Source: Paenibacillus sp. OVF10 (GTDB taxonomy: Bacteria; Bacillota; Bacilli; Paenibacillales; Paenibacillaceae). From it: a DNA stretch of 64,000 bases. Shown in pieces: positions 35,252 through 46,227 of this stretch. The stretch lies in assembly GCA_022836915.1 (NCBI GenBank), contig CP094668.1, positions 6,076,001 through 6,140,000 on the forward strand. Reading direction: 5' to 3'. The position numbers were made by a program, and so were the translations under genes. Below the pieces are notes generated by a model. The model had not been told where the DNA came from. It made no database searches and saw only the letters and a list, made by a program, of their open reading frames with translations. Position 1 is the first letter of the stretch. Every line of letters begins with the position of its first letter.

Positions 35252-38200
35252 TTATTCGAAATTATATGTCGTTGCTTCGCCAGCCGGAAAAGGATATTGT
35301 GCTGCTTCCCGGACTCGAACCGAATCTCCTGTTTGGAAAGGAACAGTTTGTTCGCTGATTAATGGAATCCATTCTCCATTATTCTTGGAGTATTCAAGTA
35401 TCGATGAAGAAGCCATAATTGAATTATTTGACTTCCAAACCTGAACTTCCGATGTAAATGTGAAGCTTTTAGCTGGTGCAGCCTCCAAGTATTGACCGCC
35501 TCTCTCGCGAACGAGAACAGTTAGATCCCCAGGAAATTGTTGTGGATTTTCTTCGTTGTACGTTGTCCACGTTTCCCCGTCATTCACAGAATACTCCATT
35601 GCTGAGGTCATGTGGTCTGTATAGAACGTATTACTGGCATCATTATGACCAACATACATTTTTACATTATCTACAAAACTAACTGTTAACCAGTTCCCTG
35701 CTGGAACTTGATTCGCTGAATCAGCTTTAACACGCACTCTTACAAATACATCACCAGGGAAAATCGGCGGATCTACATCATTATATGAAATCCAAGATTG
35801 AGCTTCGTCCACCGAAAACTCCATGCTTGAATTCGCATCAATCAGTATATTTCTTTCATCATTGATTTTAATTGCTGGTTCCTCAGGAGCCGAAGGCAAT
35901 GTATCTTTGATCGCAATGGATATTGGAGCTGTTTGAGATCCATCTTGAAGCACGGCTCGTACAAGTAGTTGAGTCGATCCGTAAGGAATAGCCGTTCCTT
36001 GTGGTAAGGTATAACTATTCTCTTCATCCTTGTCGATTGTTGCAATGCTCGAAAGACTTAGCCCAGCATCTCCCCAGAGTATCTCATAAGAAATGACTGA
36101 ATTATCATCTGTACCTGTAGTCCATCTAATATCTCCCCCAATAAAGCCTGCAGCCGTATCGGTATCCACAAAAGAAATGCTCATCGGTATAGAAGCAGCC
36201 TTGACGTATGCAAGTTCATAAGTAGTACGAATTTCTTCAAGGCTCGTGAATTTGTTATCAGGCAGAAGTCTTCGATTATTAATAATTGTTTGGGCAACTT
36301 CTGCTCGAGCAGCCTGATTCATATTGCTGTATGCCGTTGCATCAATATTTAATGTGGATGCATATCTCTTCAGGTAAGATTCCATAATAGAAACGGTTGC
36401 TGCACTATTGATATTACGGATCACACTGGCTTCAGTGCTGGATGGAGCAGGATATTGCTGGTTTGTAGCATGAATAATCTGTTTGACATCACTGAATGTC
36501 GTATATTGGCCTGCTTTTTCTGCCAGAGCTTTCTGATAATGTTGTCCATTGAATTCAACCAATTCCAGTTCCTCTTTCAACGGAGAAGGATACACTCCAA
36601 GAATGCGCATGACTGCTTCTCCCTTTAAAGGATCGATCATGTTGCCCGTTTCTATGAATAATTGCTTCGTGATTAATGAAACAACTTCCGGACCTGAGTA
36701 ACTTCCATGTCCGCCGAACGAACGGGAACCATTTCCATCTGTATTTTTAATCGTTAAAGCATTTTTTACATAGGTCCAATCCAACCGATAGGATGTCCCG
36801 TCTCCCAATGTTACAGGGTCAAAATTTAGATTCATAATAGGCATTTCGGGAATGGTTAGATCCCATTCTATTGAATTAATCTCAATAAATCCGTAGCCAT
36901 AGTTTCGCAGATGACCATCCTTAATGATGGCAGACGGATTGGTTGTACTTGTGGCCGGAGGAGTGAGTACACCAGTGAACTGAATTCTAATCTGACTTAA
37001 GTTTGAATTCTCATAAGGAAGTACACTAATGTCGTTCGCAATATAATTCATAACGGAATGGATAAACATTGGCTGCGTTTCCTGACCCGTTTCTCCATTT
37101 TTGAAAATGGCATACATGCTGTATGCTTTGGTCGGTTCCAGGCCTTCAATTTTATAGGTTACAGGTTGGTTAGCGGTTATAGAAAACGCACCATGTGTTG
37201 AAGGCAGGTTATTAGGAAGTATTCCACTCTTCACTTGTTCAGTTGTAGGACGTACATTATCACCTGAACGAACAGCCATGTAATAGACCGTACCCGTTTT
37301 GTTCGTGGTCATCAAACCATCAGCCGAAGTTTCTGTGCGGTTTTGATAACTCTTGTAAGTGTACGGATACCATGCTATTGGGTTCGGATTCGTTGGTGTT
37401 GGTGTTGTACCCGGATTAGAGGGCGTTCCTCCTCCGGAGTTCCCCGCATTACCTCCGCTATTGGAAGAATTACCGCCTCCTGAACTTGGGAGTACGTAAG
37501 CTGGATTCGATGCTCCGTTAATCGTAGCGATCTGTGTTTTTACTTTATCGTAGTTTGCAATCACTCTCTCTGGTGCTATTCCGTCTGGAAGCACTAGACG
37601 TTGAATGGAACCGTTAGCTGGGAGTGACACTTGGCTGGCACTATCTGTAATCGTTACGGACCCTATTACGCCGGTACCTTGTAGCGCAATTGTGCCAGAA
37701 CCTTTAATGGTCACCGATTCGATATGACCTGTTCCAGAAATTGTTGTTTCTTTATTACCTGTATTGATCTCCAAGTTCTGGATGTGGGCATACAAAGAAG
37801 CATTTTGAACACCTTCTCCTACAGTTACACTCTCATATGTAATGGATTCATCCCCCACAATCCGGAGAGCTTCGACTCAATATGGACTTCTTTAACGACC
37901 GTTTTGTTTACTGCTTCTACCCGAACATCTTCCTTGGTAATATTCATTCCTTGGAGTGACGAATGGTCGAATACGACCGTATTATCGTCTCCGCCCTTAA
38001 CGTATGTTGTACCTTTTACCGTAATCTTCTCTGCGTAAAAGTCATTTTCGAGTTCCTTCGTAATTTCCAAATCGCCGCTAATGTTGATATTCTTAATCGT
38101 TATGTAGTCAGCTGCAACTTTTACATTGCCTTCAATGACTGCTTGTCCGCCATCTAGTATGGTATTACCTGAGAACTCTTTTTACCCGATTCTGCTCCCT

Positions 38201-39038
38201 GACCTGGCGTAAGGAGTTTTAGTTCAAATACCTTGGTGATACGATCATCTACGGTTTCAACACGAACTTCCGCGTTAGCAAGTGCAGCTACATTATTTTC
38301 CGAGAAAAGTGGTTTTAATGCTTCCGTCACACTATAGTTGGTATTTCCAATCGTCACCATTCCATTTTCTATTTTCTTGATCGTTTGAAGTTTATTGCTT
38401 GTAGTCTTAGAATCCATTCTTACTAAAATAGCTGCCAATTCCTGCCGAAGTACTGGTTTCTGTGGATGAAAGCTTCCATTACTTCCTGTCATCAAACCTG
38501 ATGAAACAACGGATGAAACTGAGTTTTTAGCCCAAGCGGATATTTTCTGACTATCCTTAATAGCTGGAAGCTCATCTTCTTGAACTGCCACTGCATCTAC
38601 TTGTGTAGCTCTGGCCAAAATGGAAGCTAATTCTTCTCGTGTAATTACTGCTTTAGGACGAAATGTTCCATTACGATCTCCATTCATCCATCCTGCTTTT
38701 TGTACCGCATTAATCGCACTTTCACTCCATGAACCAGGAGCAACATCTGAAAATGAAGAAACTACATTGTTACTTAGTTGAAGGCCCAATAATTTGGCAA
38801 GCGCGACTGCCGCTTCTTGACGAGTTACCTCCTGTAAGGGGTGGAAGTAACCCTCACGATCTCCATTCATGAACATCTTATCTTGAGCTTCTTGAATAAG
38901 TCCCTTTGCCCAAGGCGATGCCTGTGCAACATCTTTGTACGGATCGGATGCTGCCGACACATTGGAGTGAATTGCCGTGCTTAGCGTAAGAGCTATCGTT
39001 GCCATAGCTGCTACACCCAGTTTTTTAGAAATATCCAT
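35252..39038 (-). CDS. SLH-domain surface protein with beta-helix-like region (two frameshifts)
   Basis: A signal peptide (ending NVSAA) and three SLH repeats (YKDVAQASPWAKGLI, FSDVAPGSWSESAI, IKDSQKISAWAKNSV) anchor it to the cell wall. One base added at 38179-38183 (T5) and one at 37852-37856 (C5) joins three frames into about 1262 residues. After SLH comes a run of short V/I repeats (GNVKVAADYITIKNINISGD, HIESVTIKGSGTI) typical of a right-handed beta-helix, a Gly/Ser/Pro/Thr linker, then Ig/Fn3-like and DUF4073-like C-terminal modules (SVDEAQSWISYND twice). No catalytic site is obvious. Confidence 0.85.
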
Positions 39039-39274
39039 ATTGCCTCCTAATGATTAAGTCTTTTCTCCTGATTTTTGTATAATATTGAACCAAAAGACCT
39101 ATACATCATAATATGTAATTTAGCTTATAACAATAATTAATTACCAGAATATTCTGATCATTAAGGAAAATAGCACTATTTTGTATCATTTGACGAATAG
39201 TTGAACCCAAGTTATATATCGTAGCAATTACTCCGTTGTTCCCTGTCTACACATGAAAATCTGTCATGAAGCAT

Positions 39275-39318
39275 AAAAAAACTCCTTCCCACTCCATAAT
39301 TGGATGAGAAAGAGTTAT
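39275..39318 (-). terminator. Terminator of the MFS gene
   Basis: On the reverse strand an AACTCTTTCTCATCC arm pairs with GGAGTGGGAAGGAGTT and is followed by seven T. Confidence 0.75.
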
Positions 39319-39344
39319 CAAAGAAACTTCAATTATCATACAAT

Positions 39345-40601
39345 CTAAATCAATTCCTGTCGTCTTTTCAAATACACATACAACACTACGCCTGATGCCG
39401 CACAGATCACCGCACATAAACCAATGAATCCATATCCCGCCTGAAGTCCGCGCAGCAGCCCTAACTGAGTCGATGAACCGTACATATTCTTCACGCCTTC
39501 AATGACCCAACCAATCACATAGTTACCAATAACACTACCAACCCCCATCAAGGTAACCGTGAACGTAATCGCGGTGTCACTGCCGTTTGGATATCTGCGT
39601 GCGATAAACGCCATCACAGTAGGATAGATCATCGCTATGCCCGCGCCAGATATCGCAAAGAAAATCGCAAGTCCCTCTCCGCCCCCAATCGCTAGGAATG
39701 TACATACCGCCGAGAAAGCCGAGAACAGAATCAGTGACAATACAAATCCGATCCGGTCCGTTAATGGACCAAGCAGCAGACGTCCCAACGAGAAGCTGAG
39801 GAAGAACGCAGACAGCAGCCCAGATGCTTTGACCGTGTCCCACGTGTAGGCTTTTTCCAGAAAGTTAACGAGCCAACCTCCAACCGCCAGCTCCGATACC
39901 ACGCCAAAAGAAAGAATGAGCACCATCAGCCAGATGGCTGGATCACGTGTTAATGTCTTCAGTGAAGTCCGATCTTCATGAGGAAGATCATCGCCCGGGA
40001 ATTTGCTGCGCAGCGCCGCAATGATCGGCAGCAGACAGAGTGACAACATGACCAGATACATGCCGCGCCAGTCCAGCTCGTGTCCAAATACGCGCAAAGA
40101 CATAACACCTGTCGCCAGCAAAGGCGCTACCGTTGAACTCAGCCCATAGAAGAAATGGGACAGGTTCATCATCGTACCTGTGTTTTTCACAAAGATCCGC
40201 GCACCCAGAATCGCCAAAGCAATCTCCAGCATGCCGTTACCGATGTACATGAAGAAGTATGATGAAGCAAAGAGTGGATAGTTATGAGACATGTAAATGA
40301 ACACACCCGAGAGGATCATTGATGCAAACGATATGATGCTAACCGCCTTGATACCCCATTTGCGGACTAGAATAGCCGTGAAGGAGCAGGCGATCAGGTA
40401 ACCCAGTGCATTCAGGGACAGTAACGTCCCGAGCTGTTTCTCATCCAGATTGAAGTCGAATTGAATGCGCGGAATGGCCGGCCCCTTAATATTTTCCGAT
40501 ATGCCAAATACGATAAATCCAAGAAAGATCGTTGCCAACTGCATGGCATACAGCTTGTTGAACTTTCGTTTGTTGCCTTGTGTACCTGCTTGCTGATTCA
40601 A
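39345..40601 (-). CDS. MFS transporter
   Basis: 418 residues, twelve membrane spans in two groups of six with a hydrophilic central loop (SKFPGDDLPHEDRTSLKTL). The motif A-like LVRKWGIKAV and GRLLLGPLTDRIG lie between TM2-3 and TM8-9. Layout resembles FucP/YfkF-type sugar or glycoside symporters. It lies downstream of a ROK regulator, a common partner for sugar transport. A 15-bp perfect inverted repeat upstream (40678-40728) is a candidate operator. Confidence 0.88.
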   Translation of the reverse strand: MNQQAGTQGNKRKFNKLYAMQLATIFLGFIVFGISENIKGPAIPRIQFDFNLDEKQLGTLLSLNALGYLIACSFTAILVRKWGIKAVSIISFASMILSGVFIYMSHNYPLFASSYFFMYIGNGMLEIALAILGARIFVKNTGTMMNLSHFFYGLSSTVAPLLATGVMSLRVFGHELDWRGMYLVMLSLCLLPIIAALRSKFPGDDLPHEDRTSLKTLTRDPAIWLMVLILSFGVVSELAVGGWLVNFLEKAYTWDTVKASGLLSAFFLSFSLGRLLLGPLTDRIGFVLSLILFSAFSAVCTFLAIGGGEGLAIFFAISGAGIAMIYPTVMAFIARRYPNGSDTAITFTVTLMGVGSVIGNYVIGWVIEGVKNMYGSSTQLGLLRGLQAGYGFIGLCAVICAASGVVLYVYLKRRQELI

Positions 40602-40677
40602 AATAAGTTCCTCCAGTGTGTTCAGGAAAATGATTGCACGTTATAACTACGATTGGAGTACCATCTTCCGACCGCTG

Positions 40678-40728
40678 TTATCCCTGTATTTTTTTGAATC
40701 GTTCCTAAAGGTGAAAATACAGGGATAA
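40678..40728. promoter_or_regulatory. Perfect 15-bp inverted repeat, candidate ROK operator
   Basis: TTATCCCTGTATTTT (40678-40692) and AAAATACAGGGATAA (40714-40728) are exact reverse complements, 21 bases apart, 77 bases upstream of the MFS start and downstream of the ROK gene. The arms are too far apart for a terminator with no U tail, so an operator is the better reading. Confidence 0.6.
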
Positions 40729-40850
40729 AGGCGTTCTTCAGATTGGTTCTGCCCTCTCTGTTATCGTGTCAATGATTTGTACATTTGAGATAGGTAACAT
40801 GGTTAGCTTTATTCCTAAAAATAGAATACTCGTAAAAGCTCCTTTTTCCT

Positions 40851-41888
40851 TTACCACTGCTTCTCAACCACCTGAATGCGGTAGGTCAGGCTCTCTAGCG
40901 TTACCGCGACTAGTCCTGTCACATATTCTCGCCGAGTGTCTCTTTGGATGATCAACTCCGGCATATGCTCCTGTGGGATCAGGTGATCCAGACAGCCTTG
41001 TAACAGGTCATCCCGCATAGCCGGGTCCATTGTATCGCCAGTAACGACAATCGCTGCCGGGTTAATGATCGCGATGATGGATACCAGCGTCTGTACCACC
41101 AGTTCCTGCAACCCTTCCGTCGTTTTCAACATGCGCAGCTGCTCTTCCCGTGACACGCCAAAAGGCAAGAAGGACACCTCGCCCCCAAATTGCGTATTCC
41201 CAGTCAGCGGACGACCATCAATGATAAAACCTGCACCCGGAAAATGATTCTCCGGAAACGTCACCACCGCGAAGTTCTTCTCTTCCTCAAATTGCTGCTG
41301 GTTATACAGCCCGTAGACAGTCAGGTTCATGTCGTTACCAATGACTACTTCTACGTCCTCATACTGCTCTTTGAGCCTTAGCCCTAATGGTTGATACATC
41401 AGCTCCGGTACGTCGCAAATCCCAATCACGCCGTTGTGTGCCACCCCAGGTATGCCGATACCAATCGCCTGCACATTGTGGTGTTGTTCAATCAGATTTG
41501 CAATCAGATCCTCTACCACCGTTACATTAATCTCTTCCAAAATGAGCGTCTGTTCGTCCGCCATCTCTCCGTTCAGATTGGCATATGTATGTGTGATCGA
41601 GTGAATGCCGCCCTCTGTTCGAATAATCAGGCACAGTACGCTGGCGTAGTCCGCATTAAACTGATACCGACTCGCCGGTCTTCCTCCACTCGATTCGTCT
41701 GGACCCAGATCGATAATCTCACCCGTTTGGAGTAATTCGTTAAGGATCGTGCCGCATGTCGCTACGCTGAGTTTCGTCAGGTTTGCAATGGAAGCCTTCG
41801 TGCCTACGCCTATAGATCGTAGCGTGTTCTTCACAAGTTCAACGTTGATCCGCTTCACCTGTTGAGTGTTGTGTGATGTGGGTAGCAT
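40851..41888 (-). CDS. ROK-family transcriptional regulator
   Basis: 345 residues: N-terminal winged helix (LVKNTLRSIGVGTKASIANL, TKLSVATCGTILNEL) and a ROK sugar-binding domain (IGIGIPGVAHNGVIGICDVP, then ENHFPGAGFIIDGRPLTGNT). The zinc-binding CxCGxxGCxE motif of most ROK proteins is absent, so it is a divergent member. It lies upstream of and co-oriented with the MFS transporter, which it probably regulates in response to a sugar. Confidence 0.88.
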   Translation of the reverse strand: MLPTSHNTQQVKRINVELVKNTLRSIGVGTKASIANLTKLSVATCGTILNELLQTGEIIDLGPDESSGGRPASRYQFNADYASVLCLIIRTEGGIHSITHTYANLNGEMADEQTLILEEINVTVVEDLIANLIEQHHNVQAIGIGIPGVAHNGVIGICDVPELMYQPLGLRLKEQYEDVEVVIGNDMNLTVYGLYNQQQFEEEKNFAVVTFPENHFPGAGFIIDGRPLTGNTQFGGEVSFLPFGVSREEQLRMLKTTEGLQELVVQTLVSIIAIINPAAIVVTGDTMDPAMRDDLLQGCLDHLIPQEHMPELIIQRDTRREYVTGLVAVTLESLTYRIQVVEKQW

Positions 41889-42027
41889 GGTAAGTTATAT
41901 GCCTCCTTTCGTTCATTTCGAACCATTCAATGAATGTTTTTAAAAGTATTTTAATAATTGAAGTGTAGGGGAATTACGAGGAAAGTCAATGCTTAATTGG
42001 GAGCGAAAAACGTTTGGACGAGAAGGT

Positions 42028-42074
42028 AAAAAGACAGTGCAAGATCATCTTATGTGATCCTGCACTGTCCTTTT
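42028..42074 (-). terminator. Terminator of the 89-residue protein gene
   Basis: GACAGTGCAAGATCAT pairs with GTGATCCTGCACTGTC; on the reverse strand it is followed by TTTTTACC. Confidence 0.8.
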
Positions 42075-42086
42075 GTTAAGGTGGTT

Positions 42087-42356
42087 TTATGTAGACTGGC
42101 TTAGTTGATGGGCCAATATGCTCTTCTCCAGCCGTACTTCAAATAACTTTCGGTTTAGATCCTGTTCCATGGAATAAAGGTGATATGCTGCTTGTTTCAC
42201 GGTATCCATCTCTAGGACACCTGCCTGCTTCGCGATGATGTCCAAGGCGTCTAGAATGAGTTTGTTGCATGTGACCAGTTGGTTAACGTAATCATTTTCT
42301 TGTTCGATGAGTTGTGTGTACTGCAAAGTTAAGTCTTCGCTGTTGGTACTTGTCAT
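42087..42356 (-). CDS. Hypothetical helical protein, divergent to an XRE regulator
   Basis: 89 residues, almost entirely helical with heptad-like spacing (LQYTQLIEQENDYVNQLVTC and ILDALDIIAKQAGVLEMD), likely a coiled coil. GGGGTGG precedes the ATG at 42356; the frame upstream has no start. Divergent from the XRE gene across a region with several dyads. No family is recognised. Confidence 0.6.
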   Translation of the reverse strand: MTSTNSEDLTLQYTQLIEQENDYVNQLVTCNKLILDALDIIAKQAGVLEMDTVKQAAYHLYSMEQDLNRKLFEVRLEKSILAHQLSQST

Positions 42357-42374
42357 GTCACCACCCCTAAAATT

Positions 42375-42430
42375 GGTACGCATAAGAGTACCAGATATAC
42401 AAAAAGTATATGGTACGCTCATGCGTAACG
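42375..42430. promoter_or_regulatory. Nested inverted repeats between divergent genes, candidate XRE operator
   Basis: GGTAC..GTACC (42375-42392), ATATAC aaaaa GTATAT (42395-42411) and TACGCAT/ATGCGTA (42377-42383 and 42421-42427) are centred on the same point, so the whole region is symmetrical. It covers both promoters. Confidence 0.6.
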
Positions 42431-42464
42431 TCAAGACCATATGGAAATTTTAGGAGTGATACTC

Positions 42465-42683
42465 ATGGCAAAGAAAGTCGTCGTCAATATTCATAAACTC
42501 ACAGAAAAACATAACATTTCACTGCGAGAATTAGCACGTATGGCCGATATTCGCCACGCCGCTTTAAGTGAGTTGCAGTCTGGGAAACGAGAGAATATCA
42601 ACTTTGCTCATATTGAACGGATTGCAGAGGCGTTGGGTATTGATGATATTAGGGAAATTATTGAGATTCGAAACATTGTGTAA
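42465..42683 (+). CDS. XRE-family transcriptional regulator (YozG-like)
   Basis: 72 residues, a minimal Cro/C1 helix-turn-helix: LTEKHNISLRELARMADIRH, ALSELQSGKR, NFAHIERIAEALG. AGGAGTGAT precedes the ATG at 42465; the longer frame from 42441 lacks a binding site. Such small regulators often repress themselves and a divergent partner, here the 89-residue helical protein. Confidence 0.85.
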   Translation: MAKKVVVNIHKLTEKHNISLRELARMADIRHAALSELQSGKRENINFAHIERIAEALGIDDIREIIEIRNIV

Positions 42684-42905
42684 TACTTAATACTAACCAT
42701 AACCCAGTTCCTTTTGAATTGTGTTGCTTAGATAAACATTCATTTCCAAACTTTAATTATATAAGGCATAGTTTAGAATTAGTTAAATGCTTCACCCCGG
42801 CCGATAACATTGAAATATAGTATTAAGCAATTAATCTTAGCGTACGGTTGTAGCATCCATCAATAAGCAGGACACTAAATCCCATTAAAAATCAGATTCG
42901 ATTTT

Positions 42906-43092
42906 TCAATCTACGTAGCCATGCGCCAGATCTTTGATAAATAAAGACATACCTTTAGCATTTCTCGTAGTGCTAAGGACTTTTTCAAACTGATAGGTCG
43001 CGATAATGGAAAATATTATTTATAAACTACTTCTTCGAAAGATGCCTCCAGATTTTCTTTCTCGAAGGCTACTTCGAATTCTGTCTTTTACA
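42906..43092 (-). pseudogene. Unidentified short gene remnant
   Basis: The reverse strand reads TEFEVAFEKENLEASFEEVV and, after one added base, TYQFEKVLSTTRNAKGMSLF and IKDLAHGYVD before a stop at 42906. Both halves have the composition of real protein, but there is no start codon. No family is recognised. The rest of 42690-43240 holds nothing visible. Confidence 0.3.
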
Positions 43093-43244
43093 CTTAACCT
43101 CTATCCTTTGGTGTCACAATCTATAGGTATATTAAGCAAATACTTATGAAAATTTCAGAATATCATTTTTTTCTTTTCTCGTCCTGTTTGCCCCTTTTTG
43201 TTTTCTATTTAGGTCAACCTTATTTTCCACCTTAATATTTCTAA

Positions 43245-45125
43245 TCATTTCTTTCCAATTTTGAATAATATTTTTTTAGAATCATTTGACCAAGGTAAAA
43301 GAACCATTGCCCATTCTTGACCAAATATTGAAATTGACATTAGCAAAATAAGTACAGCTATATAAATTGCCATAGATTCATCATGTACAATTAAATACAC
43401 TATAAGAGGAAGGAATCGGGCAACTATATTAAGAGAAATAAAAAGAAAGATTAATTTGACCCAACTTTGCTTATAAGCTCTCTTACTACCTAATTCCGTA
43501 TCAAATCCAAGCAATTTTGCTAAGAACATCGTTAGTAAACTCCAGAAAAAAATAACCGAATTATATTGATTAATAAATGGCATCCCTTGATCCTTATATT
43601 CAATAAAGAATAATACTGGTGCTGATGCAAAAGATAAAATTTGAAAAAAGACAGCCATTACTAAACGAGTTTTTCTAAAATGATTGTACCGTGATCTCTG
43701 AAGGTCATGATATAACATCATATTAATATTCATATAAAAAACCAATAAAAAAACACTAATTAATATAATACTACTTACATTTTCAAAACCTTTAGTAAGA
43801 ATAAAAAGTAATGGCACAAAAGTCACGAAATATTCTAAAGTAATGACCGTACTGCTGTGCAATGCTTCTTCTTTAGTTAATCCACTTTGCAATGAAGCAC
43901 TATTTGAAATTCTTATTATTTCACTTATTACTACCAATGCTGTAAAGGTTGAATTTGCAGTCACAACTGCTAACCATATGTCTTCATTATGAAATATTAC
44001 TGCATATTTCATTGTTGGATAGCCTAATTGCAAAGCAATTAAAATAGCTATAATGTAAATCAAAAGAAAACTTAATGTAACACTAGTTTTTATTTTTCTG
44101 AAATCTGTTCCAAATATATTGTTGAATAATGCTTGCCCCAGTTTTTTCCCAAAAACAAGATTCATCATTTCACTAATATTATTCATGTTAAATGCAAAGG
44201 ATGTTGAATTAGTTAATTTATCTAGAGGTGAGATTAATCTGTTTAGGCTAATGAAAACACAAAAACCGATTATAAAAATCAGAAAAGGACTAAAAAAGAT
44301 TTTAATGCCATTAAATTGTTCTATCATTAAAACCAAAAATGCTAGTAAACTATTCGAAATAACTACTGGTAAAAAATGTTTCAAATACTCACTTTTCATT
44401 TTCTTATTAATCAGAAATGAGCTTCCCAACAATAAACTCATAATCACCAAAAATGCCAGACCTCTCAAAAACTCCTGAGTCCAATCTAATTTTAGCCCAC
44501 CATTGTTGGCGATGATTAAAGAAACTGTTAAGAAAATGATAAGTGTAGATTTTTCTATACGTTTTGATTTCACTATCTTTAAAATTTTCAACGAGAAGTC
44601 AAGAGTTATTGTCATAACTAACCATATAGCTAGAACAGTGAAAAAAACGTTAAAATTATCATATGATGGTATTGCCGCTATGATTGGGCCAAATAATGCA
44701 CCCATATATTTATATTTTTCTATAATTTGAAAATCTGATAAGAAGAGAACAAGCAAGATTATAATAAGAAAGAAAAGTTTCTCAAGTGTATTTGAAGAAG
44801 CTCCTACAAATATAATGCTAAGTGCAGAAACACAGGCGTATAGTAAGTTTTCAATCATTTTTTCGTTTCCTGAACTAAAAAATCCAATTTTTGTTAGTAT
44901 TAGAGAAATAATTCGGAAAATAATTGGTATCACAATAAGCAGAATGGACCAAAATTTTAATTGTGAGAGAATTACAAATGGTACAACAGCGATAAGATAA
45001 AATATCACTGCTAATATAGCCCCTCTAGTTCCCCATCTTATAATTCTAATTGGATGGTTGTACATAAGCAGAAAAATAGGTAAACATATGGAAGCCAAAA
45101 TATAAGAATACTGCAAAATAACCAC
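43245..45125 (-). CDS. Large polytopic membrane protein of unknown function
   Basis: 626 residues with at least fifteen hydrophobic spans spread over the full length and few charged loops. No transporter motif or catalytic residue pattern is seen. The gene is much more AT-rich than its neighbours, rich in Ile, Leu, Phe and Lys codons ending in A or T. It lies alone, with gene-poor AT-rich DNA on both sides, which suggests recent acquisition. No function is assigned. Confidence 0.75.
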   Translation of the reverse strand: MVILQYSYILASICLPIFLLMYNHPIRIIRWGTRGAILAVIFYLIAVVPFVILSQLKFWSILLIVIPIIFRIISLILTKIGFFSSGNEKMIENLLYACVSALSIIFVGASSNTLEKLFFLIIILLVLFLSDFQIIEKYKYMGALFGPIIAAIPSYDNFNVFFTVLAIWLVMTITLDFSLKILKIVKSKRIEKSTLIIFLTVSLIIANNGGLKLDWTQEFLRGLAFLVIMSLLLGSSFLINKKMKSEYLKHFLPVVISNSLLAFLVLMIEQFNGIKIFFSPFLIFIIGFCVFISLNRLISPLDKLTNSTSFAFNMNNISEMMNLVFGKKLGQALFNNIFGTDFRKIKTSVTLSFLLIYIIAILIALQLGYPTMKYAVIFHNEDIWLAVVTANSTFTALVVISEIIRISNSASLQSGLTKEEALHSSTVITLEYFVTFVPLLFILTKGFENVSSIILISVFLLVFYMNINMMLYHDLQRSRYNHFRKTRLVMAVFFQILSFASAPVLFFIEYKDQGMPFINQYNSVIFFWSLLTMFLAKLLGFDTELGSKRAYKQSWVKLIFLFISLNIVARFLPLIVYLIVHDESMAIYIAVLILLMSISIFGQEWAMVLLPWSNDSKKILFKIGKK

Positions 45126-46083
45126 CCTGTTAAAATCCCCTCTCTATAATTTAGACAGTATACAAGTTGTGTAAATTAATTATGTAATCTTCACATTTTT
45201 ACGAAGTATGTATTATCGAGGCTTTGATTCAAATCTCTCTCTAACTAGGCATATACCCTATTGGAATATATCGAATTTTTATACCTACTTCCTAGATTAA
45301 ATTTTTCAAAAACAAATTAATCCTAAAAACTGCTGAAAGAACCGAACGTAGAATGGAAACATAAATTCCATCTTCGAAAAATTAAAATAATGAAAATTGA
45401 GATGTCTGGTGGAAATAAACTCTAAGCATCTCCTAAAACTATTCCAATTAGTTATAGTTAGACTTGCTGTTTCTCATGAACCTTGTGAGTTAAACCACTT
45501 GTTAATAAGCCCTTTTAAAAAATACTGAAAAACTCCCATTGCTATGATCGCTTAATTATTTATTTACGGATAACAAGCCAAAAAACTTTTGTTAATTCTA
45601 TTAGCATTTCAAAAAATTATCCCCTCCCCTTTTTTCAATCTTCGACTGTTTGTTCCATTCCCCTAAATATAGGTGCATTATACCTTTTTTTGATATGTTA
45701 GTAAGCTTGTATTTATTGAGATAGTTCGTTTCAACTCTCACAAGAGACTGTAGTCCTCAAGAAAGGGAAAAAGAACCTCTATAATTGAACCCCTAGATAA
45801 CTTGACTTTAAACGTTTAGTTAAATTATTTTAAAAAAAGAAAAAAATGGTGACTTATTATTTTGTCACCGAAATGTTAAAGAGTATTTTCGAATGACTGT
45901 TAAAGGACAAAAGTTAGAAGATGCTTAGTTTACACATCGTTGCAAGATGGGATTACCGAAAGTTAGTGTACACTTGGATTCAAAGATACTGGACAAAGCC
46001 GGAAGGAAAACGGAAAGAGTCGGATGACAAGCAGGATGAAGATTACGGTAGAATTTAAAATTTGAATAGGACGCAAGGTTGAG
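45126..46083. other. Gene-poor AT-rich stretch
   Basis: No ORF with a start signal or recognisable product. Short homopolymer-rich segments occur around 45580-45850. The stretch ends where base composition returns to the window average, just before the TetR gene. Confidence 0.35.
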
Positions 46084-46227
46084 ATGGAGTTCCTTACACT
46101 AATAACATTAAGAAGCGTATTGATAGTGCAAAAGGTAGTATATCTAATTATCCCCCATTTGACACTCCCCTCAAAAAGGTCTATCCTAATAACGAACCAA
46201 CCATTCACTATTAAGGAGTCGTTCCCG

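Noticed and set aside
40678..40728. Terminator reading of the 15-bp inverted repeat
   Set aside because: The 21-base loop is long and no T run follows the second arm on either strand in the right place.
42087..42683. Toxin-antitoxin module made of the XRE and coiled-coil proteins
   Set aside because: Known modules have overlapping co-directional genes; these are divergent and no toxin motif is visible.
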